The position numbers were made by a program, and so were the translations under genes. The notes beneath the pieces are model-generated. The model saw only the letters and a list, made by a program, of their open reading frames with translations. It searched no databases and was not told the origin of the DNA. A stretch of DNA of 36,325 nucleotides, from positions 1 to 36,325 of the forward strand of contig JADNYJ010000323.1 of the NCBI GenBank assembly GCA_015501075.1, read 5' to 3'. Positions 1-8,025 of the stretch are shown one piece after another; position 1 is the stretch's first letter, and every line of letters begins with the position of its first letter. This DNA is from Gymnopilus junonius. Its lineage: Eukaryota > Basidiomycota > Agaricomycetes > Agaricales > Galerinaceae.

Positions 1-1147
1 GGAACGCCATTGCTGTCGTTGCCGGAGATGGTGTGTCGGAGGCCATCAGCCCATGAGATATAACTGGAACTGGAGTGGGAGTTGGAGGCGAAAATAGAGG
101 ATTGAAGGACGGCCATGCGGTAGACGACAGAGCAAGGAGACTGCTTCCTGATATTTCACAAACCCAAGGCCATCAGTGGTGGTATCATCCAGATAGTTTC
201 GGAGGAGACCGTTATCCTGAGGAGCGGCCATAGCACGTCGATGATTTCCTTGATGTACCCCGTAAGCTCCTCAACAGCCTGCTGTCTCCAACCCTCGTCC
301 TCATTCGGGATGAATGTGGCTTTCATGACCGTGGCCATCACCCTCGTCATGCCAGCTGCAGCCCACCCGTTCCCTGTGGACCAGAACCCAGTATCTTGGT
401 TCTGGGGACCAATGATGTGCATCCATAGTCCGTTCATCGAGTCTGTACGGTTCGCTTTGAGAACTTGTCGGTATAAGGTGCACTGATGGACTGTTTCTTG
501 GAGGAGCGAAAGGTTTTCTTGGTCAGCGGCATAGTATGCAAGGAACGGAGGAGCCATGTACATGAAATCCGCCCTAAAGAAAAGATTGCGATGAGGGAAT
601 GCAAAATTAAATCAAAAGAAACGTACCATAGCTCAGCGACATCCCCCCTCTGCGAAATCGCCCCATTGGCAAACCTCGGCACATCCTGCAAAAGCCCAGT
701 TGCAGTCTGGTTCACAGCCCAAGCAAACGTTGAATTTGTCTTGCCAATCAAAACAGCACTGACTCCCAAACTCGCCGGATCGCCCGTCGCTCCATCTCCG
801 CTGGCGAACGCACTATATCCTGTCCCCCAATTCACGTTCTGTGCGGCGTAATTCAGCGCCACAACGGTGCTGTAGTTAACGGTGGGCACAGGGAATGGAT
901 TCGCTCCAAATACTGATAGTTTCGGGTCGTAGAGCTCCAAGAGGGCCTCGGAAGCTGTTCCGAACTCCCAAGAGTAGGAAGGTAAAGTTTGGGCCTGGCT
1001 GGCGACAGATTTGATGTCAAAACCTGGGGAATGTGGGTAGGTAAGGAAAGTAGATAGGGCGCTGGAGATTAGGTCAATGGCGGGAAGGATAGCCTCGAGG
1101 ACGTTGCCTCTAGAGGATATTGTTGGCGGTTTCAAGCGGCAGGCCAT
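1..1147 (-). CDS. GH88/GH105-like six-hairpin glycosidase, 3' end outside window, frameshifted
   Basis: Reads as a fungal (alpha/alpha)6 six-hairpin glycosidase related to unsaturated glucuronyl and rhamnogalacturonyl hydrolases (GH88/GH105), enzymes that remove unsaturated sugars from degraded polysaccharide. The start is the ATG at 1147 (MACRLKPP). Exon 1 (1147-627) holds several N-X-S/T sites. A 53-nt intron (626-574, GTACGT...TTTAG) joins it to exon 2, giving LWADFMYMAPPFLAYYAA, and exon 2 also carries GFWSTGNGWAAAGMTRV; both blocks are typical of the family. The C-terminal part is readable only by changing frame three times, near 233, 159 and 130, each fitting one lost base. It then continues through SVVYRMAVL and SYISWADGLRH and leaves the window at base 1. 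No clear signal peptide is seen at this start, so an upstream exon is possible. Family call is fairly safe; exact substrate unknown. Confidence 0.72.
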
Positions 1148-2820
1148 GATCACAGTTTAGGTTTGTTGAAAGGGCGTCCTGAACGAAAGATCAGACACCG
1201 CAGGAGGCTGACTGTAGTGGGTGGATGACACTGGATTACGGGGTTTTACTTGACTCGAACTCGAAGGTAGAAGAGTGGGCCCAGGAGAAGCTAGAATTTG
1301 GTCTATTTCAACTTTGGAAGACGGCCTCACAGCCTAGCTCAACACCGCGTGCCACATTGAACACGAGTCACGCATTGCCTATAAGGGACTCAGACTCAAA
1401 GGGTTAATTCCACTGCAACTGTTAACTCACTGGTTAACCCGTCCAGTAGCTTCCATTCTATCTTGCAGCATTGGACACTAATCGCAAGTAGGAAGGTTCA
1501 ACGTCAATTTCATTGCTCGTGCGAGGCAAGAACAAGGGCAAATTTGAAGAGCAATTTGCGAGCCGACTTCTTGATAGGTCTGCATTTCTGAAATCTCTGC
1601 ATGAGGCCTCTAGAAAATTGGGATTTGGACAAATACCTTGATTTACGTAGAGTGCTTTTTGTTCAGGGGAAAAAGGGAGATAGTCCAGGGTGGATATTAC
1701 TTCCGCTTAGGCCCGAGATAAGATAAGATGGCATCACTTTTTTGCGTGTCGGTTCACCGTTGAAATTCCATAGAAACTTTTCATCCGCGTTTCATCATCT
1801 TTCTTTTCAAGGACGCGAGATTACACATCCTTCCGGATTTAAATCTACAGTTGACCTACCGCCACCGCATACAACATAGGCACGCACAGCCAGTGCGACA
1901 GTTGACCCGCTTGACTCGGAGCGCGTTCGGCTTACATATGCTCTATTCAAGCATATTTTGCTATGATTGTATGTAAATGTGCAATTATCCCTGTTTATGC
2001 TGACTACTGAGATGAAAAGACAAGTTTTTAATGCACCGGGAAGATAGGACCTTCGGGCAGAAGAATTTTTTAGAATGTGGATGACGGGAGTCGAAGGCGA
2101 ACTCTTGAATATTTAACACTTTAACCAGGCCACGCTCAGCTTCTAGATGACCAAGGAACAACTGTAAGCGTCAAACGGAGATGGAGAAGGCACATCTGAG
2201 GACCATATTCTGACCAGCTAGCGAGGTTTTCGGTAGGGTTAACGCTGCCAGTACCTGGGAATTACATTTTGGGGTATGATCACTTAAGTAAGTGTTCCGT
2301 CCTTCGCCGATCTTGATTCTTTATGACTGATTAACAAGGACAGGAGGCTGAAGCTCCGTTGTGCTCTTGCCTCGATGATCCGAGCGTTATTTACAGAAAA
2401 AAATGCTATCGTCATCCAAAGCTTCATCAGCCCAAAAGAAAACCGTCACGATACACGTAGTGATGACCGAAATAATGAAGAAAGATTTATATTGAGGTAT
2501 ACTCCTTCGTACTTCAAACTCTTTCTTTTTTCTGTGGCTGATTGTTTCGGAGAATTTTGGATGCAATTCCAACTTCTAAACTAGGAATGTACGGCAGTAA
2601 TTGGAAGTCGATCCCCCATATCCCCTTACAACATCATAATGTGGTAAATCCGCAATTTTCGATTTCTCGTGTGAATCCTGAAGCGTAAATCCGCGACAAG
2701 CGCTGACAGGAAGACAAAATAATTCAGAATGATTAGAGGGAGCCAAGAACAAGTGCATTCACTTGTAATTTGTAAAAATAATGGGGATATCTCGTCATGC
2801 ATATGCAACTCCTTAGCCCA
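1148..2820. other. Intergenic, no gene recognised
   Basis: Upstream of the glycosidase, which reads leftwards. I see no ORF above about 70 codons with recognisable content on either strand, no RNA gene and no clear transposon. A 14-bp palindrome (CACTTAAGTAAGTG) lies at 2281-2294. The right part (about 2640-2820) may be a more degenerate 5' continuation of the decayed small-secreted-protein copy that follows, but I cannot align it convincingly. Confidence 0.5.
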
Positions 2821-3110
2821 ACTAGGTCATTGGAAATTGCCATGGCAATTTGTACGCACAATTCAGCAAGGTAGCGTTGTGGAAGGCTGGACACAGACAT
2901 AATCGGAATGTGAGTCGTTACCCAGCGCTGCTACTTAGAAGAGCCAAAACATTTTTTGTTAGGCATTGGGAAGGATAAGTGTTTGGATGGAAGTCTGCAA
3001 TCAGCAGCTGTATTCTTTAAATCCAGGTTCATGATATGCCTGTGATTAGGATGCTTTTACAACCCGGTATATAGTCGCCTTCAAGTCGATTTGATTTTCT
3101 GGGTATTGAC
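2821..3110 (+). pseudogene. Decayed tandem copy of the small secreted protein gene (exon 2 and 3' UTR)
   Basis: By eye this stretch aligns nearly end to end with 4045-4340, the second exon and 3' flank of the small secreted protein gene 1.2 kb downstream. Shared blocks include GGACACAGACA versus TAGACACAGACA, CAGCAAGG versus CAGCAAGGC, GCTGCTACTT versus ATTGCTACTT, the GGA-GGAAGTCT/GGAGTCT block with CAGCAGCTGT versus CAGCGGCTGT, and TATATAGTCGCCTTCAAGTC versus TATATAGTCGCCTCCAGGTC. The reading frame of the intact copy is interrupted by stops and indels here, so this is a dead copy rather than a gene. The matching 3' untranslated part shows that genomic DNA, not only coding sequence, was duplicated. 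Confidence 0.65.
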
Positions 3111-3681
3111 CTGTACGAACATCATCCACCGTGGCACGATAACTAAAGCATTTTATAGGCCATTTGTGCATTATCAGGCCACTATTCCGATTCGTACAGT
3201 GCTAACCATGACTCAGATGATCTGAACTGACAGCATCTAAAGCTCAATGGGGCGATTGGTTTACTACAGAGTCAGGTGAGCTGGTCGACGACAATATGTG
3301 TGGAGCGATGAAGTACTTATGAACGCTTAAATGTCAATTATCAATCGAGGCAAGCTGAGGTGAATTTTTTTTGTCAGGTGGAAAACCCGCAAATCTGGTG
3401 TCCCCTTACGACGTTGAGGGCCGACAAGGAGGCGACGAAGAAAAGATTGGAAAGCAACAATGATTGACATGACAAGATTTTTACTAAGCACAACTGCAAA
3501 CTGCAGAAACTATTGGGATGCTTTGTCACCCATGGGCAGAATAATTTACCGATGGGGACTGCAGGGGAACCACGACGATACCTAGTATGTACTTGCACAG
3601 GCACATGGTAAACAAAACATTCAAGTGGAGGCTATATGTCTATATGTTAGGACGCTCTGGGAATTTTGGGGAACTGCTGAG
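3111..3681. other. Upstream region of the small secreted protein gene
   Basis: No coding sequence is recognised on either strand; the longest open frame (3374-3604, minus) has no domain-like features. It presumably carries the upstream regulatory DNA of the gene starting at 3750, but I can point only to the TATA box. Confidence 0.4.
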
Positions 3682-3688
3682 TATAAAA
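3682..3688 (+). promoter_or_regulatory. TATA box of the small secreted protein gene
   Basis: TATAAAA lies 62 bp before the ATG at 3750. A transcription start about 30 bp downstream would leave a 5' leader of roughly 35-40 nt. A clean TATA box fits a strongly regulated, highly expressed secreted-protein gene (inference). Confidence 0.6.
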
Positions 3689-3749
3689 GGGCCCATCTTT
3701 CGAGGAGGTATGGTCAGTTCCAAGTTTTAACAACAAGTGTTCTGCAAAG

Positions 3750-4196
3750 ATGAAGTTTATCAACCTCACCGCTCTCGCTATTTGCATCTTCACCGGCCAG
3801 GCAATGGGGGTCGCCATTCCTGAAAATGAGCTCGAGAGTCTCGTCGCTCGTCAAGGCAGCCCCGTTGCTTTCAACGTCGCGCCGCTTGGTACATGTAAGG
3901 CTTTGTTGGTGTACATCACGCTCAACATGGAAGCTAACATGTTTCGTTTTTTTCCAGCATGCGGACATGGCACAACCATTACCTGTGTTCTCTCTCCGGG
4001 ACAGTCTTGTAAAGGGAATTTCAACCCCGCCCAAGCATCCATTGTCGTCACCGAGGCTCTTGGTAATTGTCATGTCAGCTTGTACACACAACCCGACCAG
4101 CAAGGCGGCGTTACGCAAAGATTAGACACAGACACCACCGGAACTTGCGTTTTTACCAACATTGCTACTTGGGAGAGTTACGGCATTTTCTGTTGA
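3750..4196 (+). CDS. Small cysteine-rich secreted protein, two exons
   Basis: ATG 3750 opens a typical secretion signal (MKFINLTALAICIFTGQAMG), followed by a short pro-like segment ending in VARQ that could be processed. A 63-nt GTAAGG...TTCCAG intron (3895-3957) is a multiple of three, so the unspliced frame stays open; splicing gives LGTSCGHGTT and a 127-residue protein. The mature part contains six cysteines (SCGHG, TCVL, SCKG, NCHV, TCVF and the terminal GIFC), allowing three disulfides. SLYTQPDQQGGVTQRL followed by a WESYG segment resembles one Greek-key motif of the beta/gamma-crystallin fold, but this is only an impression. Function is not recognised; effector, antimicrobial and structural roles are all open. 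A dead tandem copy lies upstream. Confidence 0.75.
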   Translation: MKFINLTALAICIFTGQAMGVAIPENELESLVARQGSPVAFNVAPLGTCKALLVYITLNMEANMFRFFPACGHGTTITCVLSPGQSCKGNFNPAQASIVVTEALGNCHVSLYTQPDQQGGVTQRLDTDTTGTCVFTNIATWESYGIFC

Positions 4197-5245
4197 GGGG
4201 TCGAGAAGATGGATATTTGGACGGGAGTCTTCAACCAGCGGCTGTGTTGTTCAGCTTTTGAAATTTTTATGACATGCGCCTAGTCAAAAAATTTTCATCT
4301 TTTAGTATATAGTCGCCTCCAGGTCCTTTATTTTGGTAAATTTGTTTAAATAATATAGTCAGTCTCATCTTTTAGTGGTTTTCGACGTGAACTGCTGTTT
4401 CTTAGAACTCTAAAGACCATAAATAGATGCATAACCGCATCTAGCCATTGCCAAGCACAAACTGCCAAGACCATTCTTTTTAGCCGTTGTTGTGCTAATG
4501 ATATCTTTGTTTTGTACTGCAGCTCGTGACCCGATTCCCGGATCTGAAGGATAGGACAGGCTGGATCTGCTGGCCGAAGGAATGCTTTGCAATTATTTGG
4601 TTCCTTGGACGGCTCTTACGTCCAATATTTGGCTCATCTGGATGGGCTAGCGTATTTCCAAAGCAGGACACGCATCAGAGGTTATTTGCAAGTTGGATTA
4701 TTCCTAAGGAATTCCCATATAAGTCGAAGCCTCACCGCCCCAAGACAATCAGAAGACGCAGAATCCTCTGGTCAAACCTTGCAGATAACCTCTATTACGT
4801 GCACGTCGACGAGTTGAAAACTTCCGGCGGAGATCCAAAGCTTTTGCGCCGCAGTCCATAATATCTTCACTCGAACACGGGGTATGGATATAAATAAGAA
4901 TATGTGATAGTTGGTCAGTTTTCTCAGAACATTGTGGGACTCTGACTTGGCTGAACTGTAGTGTCAATCGGGTTAGGATCCTCAGGAAATTCGCGTTGAG
5001 ATTTGGTTGAGATAGCGCCACAGTGCACAACGGGTAGTGCTAATCGTTGACAGGTTCTGAATTTGATGGATGGGTGCTCGCCTCGGCCGAAACCAGTATT
5101 TGTCCATCGCCCCAAAAGAAGTTATCTCGGATGGGCTTATGAAGATGAACGGTGGCGCTCAAGGCGTGGTTGATGAATCGCCCGGACTGTTTTAATTCCA
5201 TTCTGACCGACTCTCAATTCCTATCTTCCACTTCATCCCCGAAAT
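4197..5245. other. Intergenic, no gene recognised
   Basis: The first 140 bp are the 3' flank of the small secreted protein gene, recognisable because the decayed copy shares it. Beyond that, open frames at 4526-4861 (plus) and 4749-5030 (minus) have no recognisable domain, signal peptide or intron structure and overlap one another, so I do not call them genes. Confidence 0.45.
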
Positions 5246-6097
5246 ATGCCTCAGGACGTCCCTCCAGATTTCCCCCCAGCAGCTAATTCGAGTCACGATC
5301 CATTCCTTGTACAATTCGAGGAAAGAGAACTTGCAAATCCATTTGTAAGTGCCAGGTACAATCCTTTCTAAGATGAGTATTTTCTCAAAAATTATCCAGC
5401 AATGGTCAAGGCTGCGGAGGTGGTATATTAGTTGGGTTACTGGTATTCTAGTCCTCAACGTGTGAGTCGATCCAAAAGTATATGGTTGAAAGAAAATATC
5501 GTCTCACTCACTTCTTCCAGGACATTCTCAAGTTCTGCTCGTGAGCGAAACATTCCATCTTTTAAGCTTAATATTTGTACCACCATCATCGCATTCTAAG
5601 CTTCCGGGATTATCGACCAATTGACGGAGCAGTTTCATATGTCCCAAAAGTGGCGACCCTCACAATCTCTCTTTTTGTAACAGGATACTGCGTAGGGTAC
5701 GTGTTTTGTCTAGTCCGACTTAATCTGCTAGTAATCATTTTTATAGGCCGATATTATGGGGCCCGTTGTCTGAAAGATATGGTAGAAGGCCTATCTTCCT
5801 TTGGGCTTTCTTCTTCTATACGGTGCATCAAATCTTCAGGCGAAATCAAACAAAACTAAAATGAACCCTGTTTCTGCAGTGTACCCAGCTTGGTTTAGCG
5901 CTGGCTACGAATGCGACAACAGTGCTTGTCTTGCGTTTCCTCGCCGGTACATTCGGTGCTTGTCCTCTTTCTAATTGCGGGTGAGTTGAATAAATTAAAA
6001 CATCATCAACCAATCTAGAGTCCACTTTCACTTTCCCTCAGGGCTGTAATTTCGGACATCTGGGAAGCCGAAATTAGAGGCAAGGGGTTGTCCATAA
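5246..6097 (+). pseudogene. MFS transporter (DHA1 / polyamine-drug type), truncated after seven exons
   Basis: Spliced reading gives the N-terminal third of a 12-TM major facilitator of the fungal drug/polyamine H+ antiporter group. Exons are 5246-5344, 5400-5461, 5521-5540, 5601-5696, 5747 to about 5839, 5880-5980 and 6042-6097. Signature blocks: WYISWVTGILVLNVTFSSSA (TM1), APSGIIDQLTEQFHMSQ, VATLTISLFVTGYCVGP (TM2), ILWGPLSERYGRRPIFLWAF (the G-x3-D/E-R-x-G-R-R loop motif), LVLRFLAGTFGACPLSN and ISDIWEAEIRGKG. Six introns fit in phase; the one after exon 5 would need a GC donor (AG|GCGAAA) and still leaves a frame problem. Coding ends at GLSI, directly followed by 23 T. About two thirds of the transporter is missing downstream, so this copy is dead. 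Confidence 0.85.
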
Positions 6098-6120
6098 TTT
6101 TTTTTTTTTTTTTTTTTTTT
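6098..6120. repeat. Poly-T run (23 nt), probable 3' tail of a minus-strand LINE
   Basis: Twenty-three consecutive T interrupt the MFS reading frame. On the minus strand this is a poly-A tail, as expected at the 3' end of a target-primed retrotransposon; LINE coding remnants lie further right on that strand in the matching orientation. A simple homopolymer expansion is the alternative. Confidence 0.6.
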
Positions 6121-6330
6121 CCCATTTACTGTCCTTTGAGGCGCTTGCCTTATGTCGGACTTCTATCTACGGTGTACTACTTTGTCGTCCAGTTCTATAT
6201 ACTTTGTACTCGACAGTTAAGAGGTGGGCCTACTTGGAGAGATGCGCAGGCACGTCGTGCGTGCCATGTTAGTACTGCATGTAAGTATAAGGTAAGGTGT
6301 ATGGAATTACTGTGAATTAAAATACGTTAA

Positions 6331-6605
6331 AGAAAAGGGAGAAAGAGAGAGAGAGAGAGAGAGAGAGGAAATGCGAGAAAGATGCTGTTTGCTATATACA
6401 GATGTGTGTGAACTTCCAGAGAGAGAACAAGAGAAGAGGGGAGGAGAAGGCAAGGAAAAAGGAGAAGGTGAGAAAAGAAGAGGAAAAGCATGAAGGGGGA
6501 GGGGAGAGAAAAGAAAAGAGGGAGAGAGAAAGGAAACAAGGAACGAAAAAGAGAAGAGAAAGAAAGAAAGGAAGAAAAAGAAAAAGAAAAAAACTACAAA
6601 AAGAA
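6331..6605. repeat. (GA)n microsatellite and long polypurine tract
   Basis: A run of about 11-12 GA units (about 6345-6367) is followed, after 30 mixed bases, by about 190 bp that is almost purely A/G on the plus strand. The lysine/glutamate-rich or serine/leucine-rich frames through it are composition artefacts. It sits where the 3' untranslated part of the minus-strand LINE would be. Confidence 0.8.
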
Positions 6606-6635
6606 GTGAGAAGTTGTGTACGAAAACTATCTATG

Positions 6636-7150
6636 CAGTCCACTGTTGTCTTTCGTGATTTTCGTCTTCATCTCCTTCTTCGTCTTGTGTTGCCGGCAGT
6701 TCTACGTCCCCATGTGATCCCTTAAAATGTCTTGAACTGTTTATGAATTTGAATAGAGGTCGTATCACTTTCTCTTCCGCCAGGAGTTTGAGGCTTATCT
6801 CTTTCCCTGCTCCTAAATCTTTTCTGAGCTGTTGTCATTGCATGCGGAAATGTTGACAAGTCTTGAGGTAGTGGATGACTGTTTCTGGTTCTGTTCCGCA
6901 GTATTGACAGGTTGGTGACTCTGCTAGGTTGAACCGGTGTAGGTACGTCTGTAGCGGGATGTGTCCGGTGCGTAGTTGTGTGAGGAGACTGGCGTTTCAT
7001 CGAATTTTGCTGCCATATCTTCATAAAAGGTCATGTCCTCGTGTTGTTCATCTAAGTCCATTGGTGGTTGCTGATGCTGTCGGTCAATGCATCTCGTGGT
7101 TGCCTTCGCGGCTACATTGCATTGCTATCCAATCGGTTGGTAAAGTGCAC
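6636..7150 (-). pseudogene. LINE ORF2 C-terminal fragment (RNase H end and zinc finger)
   Basis: The minus frame through 7000-6830 reads SLLTQLRTGHIPLQTYLHRF followed by a CQYCGTEPETVIHYLKTC zinc finger (C-x2-C-x8-H-x4-C), the standard C-terminal block of fungal LINE ORF2 proteins. Upstream, a degenerate WIAMQCSREGNHEMH segment resembles the W-x-P-G-H-x-G-x-x-G-N-E part of RNase H. An in-frame stop follows FRMQ, and the frame closes near 6636 after an acidic tail. The endonuclease and reverse transcriptase domains are absent. Confidence 0.75.
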
Positions 7151-7249
7151 TGTGTGCCTCCTAAGGCTGGGCCTTCTCGTGGGGAGTCCCTGTTGTTAGT
7201 GTTTCTCACTCTGCTTATGCTGTGCCATCTGGCGAAAACTCGTCCCCTG

Positions 7250-7298
7250 GAGGGGGCTCTGGAGGGGGTTCTAGAGGGGGTCCTGCTGGGTGTTGGGG
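7250..7298 (+). repeat. 12-bp G-rich tandem repeat with G-quadruplex pattern
   Basis: Three imperfect 12-bp units (GGAGGGGG followed by NTCT-type ends) give G runs at 7252-7256, 7264-7268 and 7276-7280, then GGG at 7288-7290 and GGGG at 7295-7298. The first three loops are exactly 7 nt, so the stretch meets the usual G3+N1-7 quadruplex rule. On the minus strand it encodes a proline/glutamate-rich repeat inside the LINE remnant. Confidence 0.75.
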
Positions 7299-7359
7299 CT
7301 GGCCTGCGCCTCGGGTCTTCTGTCTGTCTGACTTGTGAGCTGGCACCCTGCTGAGAGGC

Positions 7360-7806
7360 TCAGGACCGGGGTTCTGTTGTAGTATTGGTCGTGGTGTATT
7401 CTTCTTGTGGGGCCCAGTAGGAGTCTTCTCTTGGTCTACATTGTCGCCCGCCGGGTTGTTGATCCTCCATCTCCTGTCGTCGGCATTGTCGGTTAAATTC
7501 ATATCTCTGGGTGTTGAGGTTTCCATTCTGTCTCTCCTGCATCATGTTGTTTTCGAACTCATCGTCTTTCATCTTCCAGGTCCATTCAACGTCGCGGTCC
7601 GGGTAGTAGATATAGTGATTCTCGGGGATTTTGTCTCGTAGCTTCTCATGTTGCTCCAAATAGATGGGGCATTTCCTGCTCCAGGCAGCGTGTCGTACGT
7701 CTTCACATTGTGCTCTTCTGCAGCTTGCACAGGAATGTTCAGTTTGGCTCTTGTCACACTGTCCCGTGGGGTGTCGTCTTGAGCAGCAATTTGTGCACAC
7801 CTCGTC
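7360..7806 (-). pseudogene. LINE ORF1 (gag-like) C-terminal fragment with zinc knuckles
   Basis: This reads as the nucleic-acid-binding end of a LINE ORF1 protein. It has a CCHC knuckle CTNCCSRRHPTGQC (C-x2-C-x4-H-x4-C), a second cysteine-rich unit (CASCRRAQCEDVRHAAW, ending RKCP), then the segment ENHYIYYPDRDVEWTW, which matches the usual post-knuckle ending of Tad1-type ORF1 proteins, and a polar tail. The N-terminal part is missing: a stop lies just upstream at about 7812. Confidence 0.7.
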
Positions 7807-7810
7807 CCAT

Positions 7811-8025
7811 CAGGAAAACAACTGTAAACCTTGGATTGATCTGATGTGATCTGATCTCAAAAATAGTTCTCACACACCTGTTGGTGCCCTGGGTTGCCCT
7901 GGCATGCTCTCAGCCCTTCTGGGCCACCTATATTTTTACTATCAATATGACTTCTCAAGGAGCTGCAGAAGATCATTGATTTGTTATTATTGACATGATA
8001 TAGACTTTCTAATAGTACAGAGTAA
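7811..8025. other. Short spacer between LINE remnant and Plavaka transposase
   Basis: No coding content is recognised. It probably contains the 3' terminal region of the Plavaka element and the right edge of the LINE, but no matching terminal inverted repeat was found by eye. Confidence 0.35.

Larger units (their letters stand above)
6098..7810 (-). mobile_element. Internally deleted non-LTR retrotransposon (Tad1-like LINE) remnant
   Basis: Read on the minus strand from 7810 leftwards: the zinc-knuckle end of a LINE ORF1 (7806-7360), then with no room for an endonuclease or reverse transcriptase, the RNase H-like and C-terminal zinc-finger end of ORF2 (about 7150-6636), then a purine/pyrimidine-biased 3' region and a poly-A tail (poly-T at 6098-6120). 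An intact Tad1-like element has several kb between these two pieces, so most of ORF2 is gone. The right edge is approximate; no target-site duplication was identified. Confidence 0.65.

Noticed and set aside
2281..2294. CACTTAAGTAAGTG palindrome as a transposon end
   Set aside because: No partner copy or element attached to it; likely chance.
4526..4861. 111-codon plus ORF
   Set aside because: No domain, no intron signals, overlaps minus ORFs; nothing supports a gene.
6327..6725. Lys/Glu-rich plus ORF and Ser/Leu/Phe-rich minus ORFs
   Set aside because: Translation of a polypurine/polypyrimidine tract, not genes.
6929..7354. 141-codon plus ORF
   Set aside because: Antisense to LINE ORF2 C-terminal motifs, which are clear on the minus strand.
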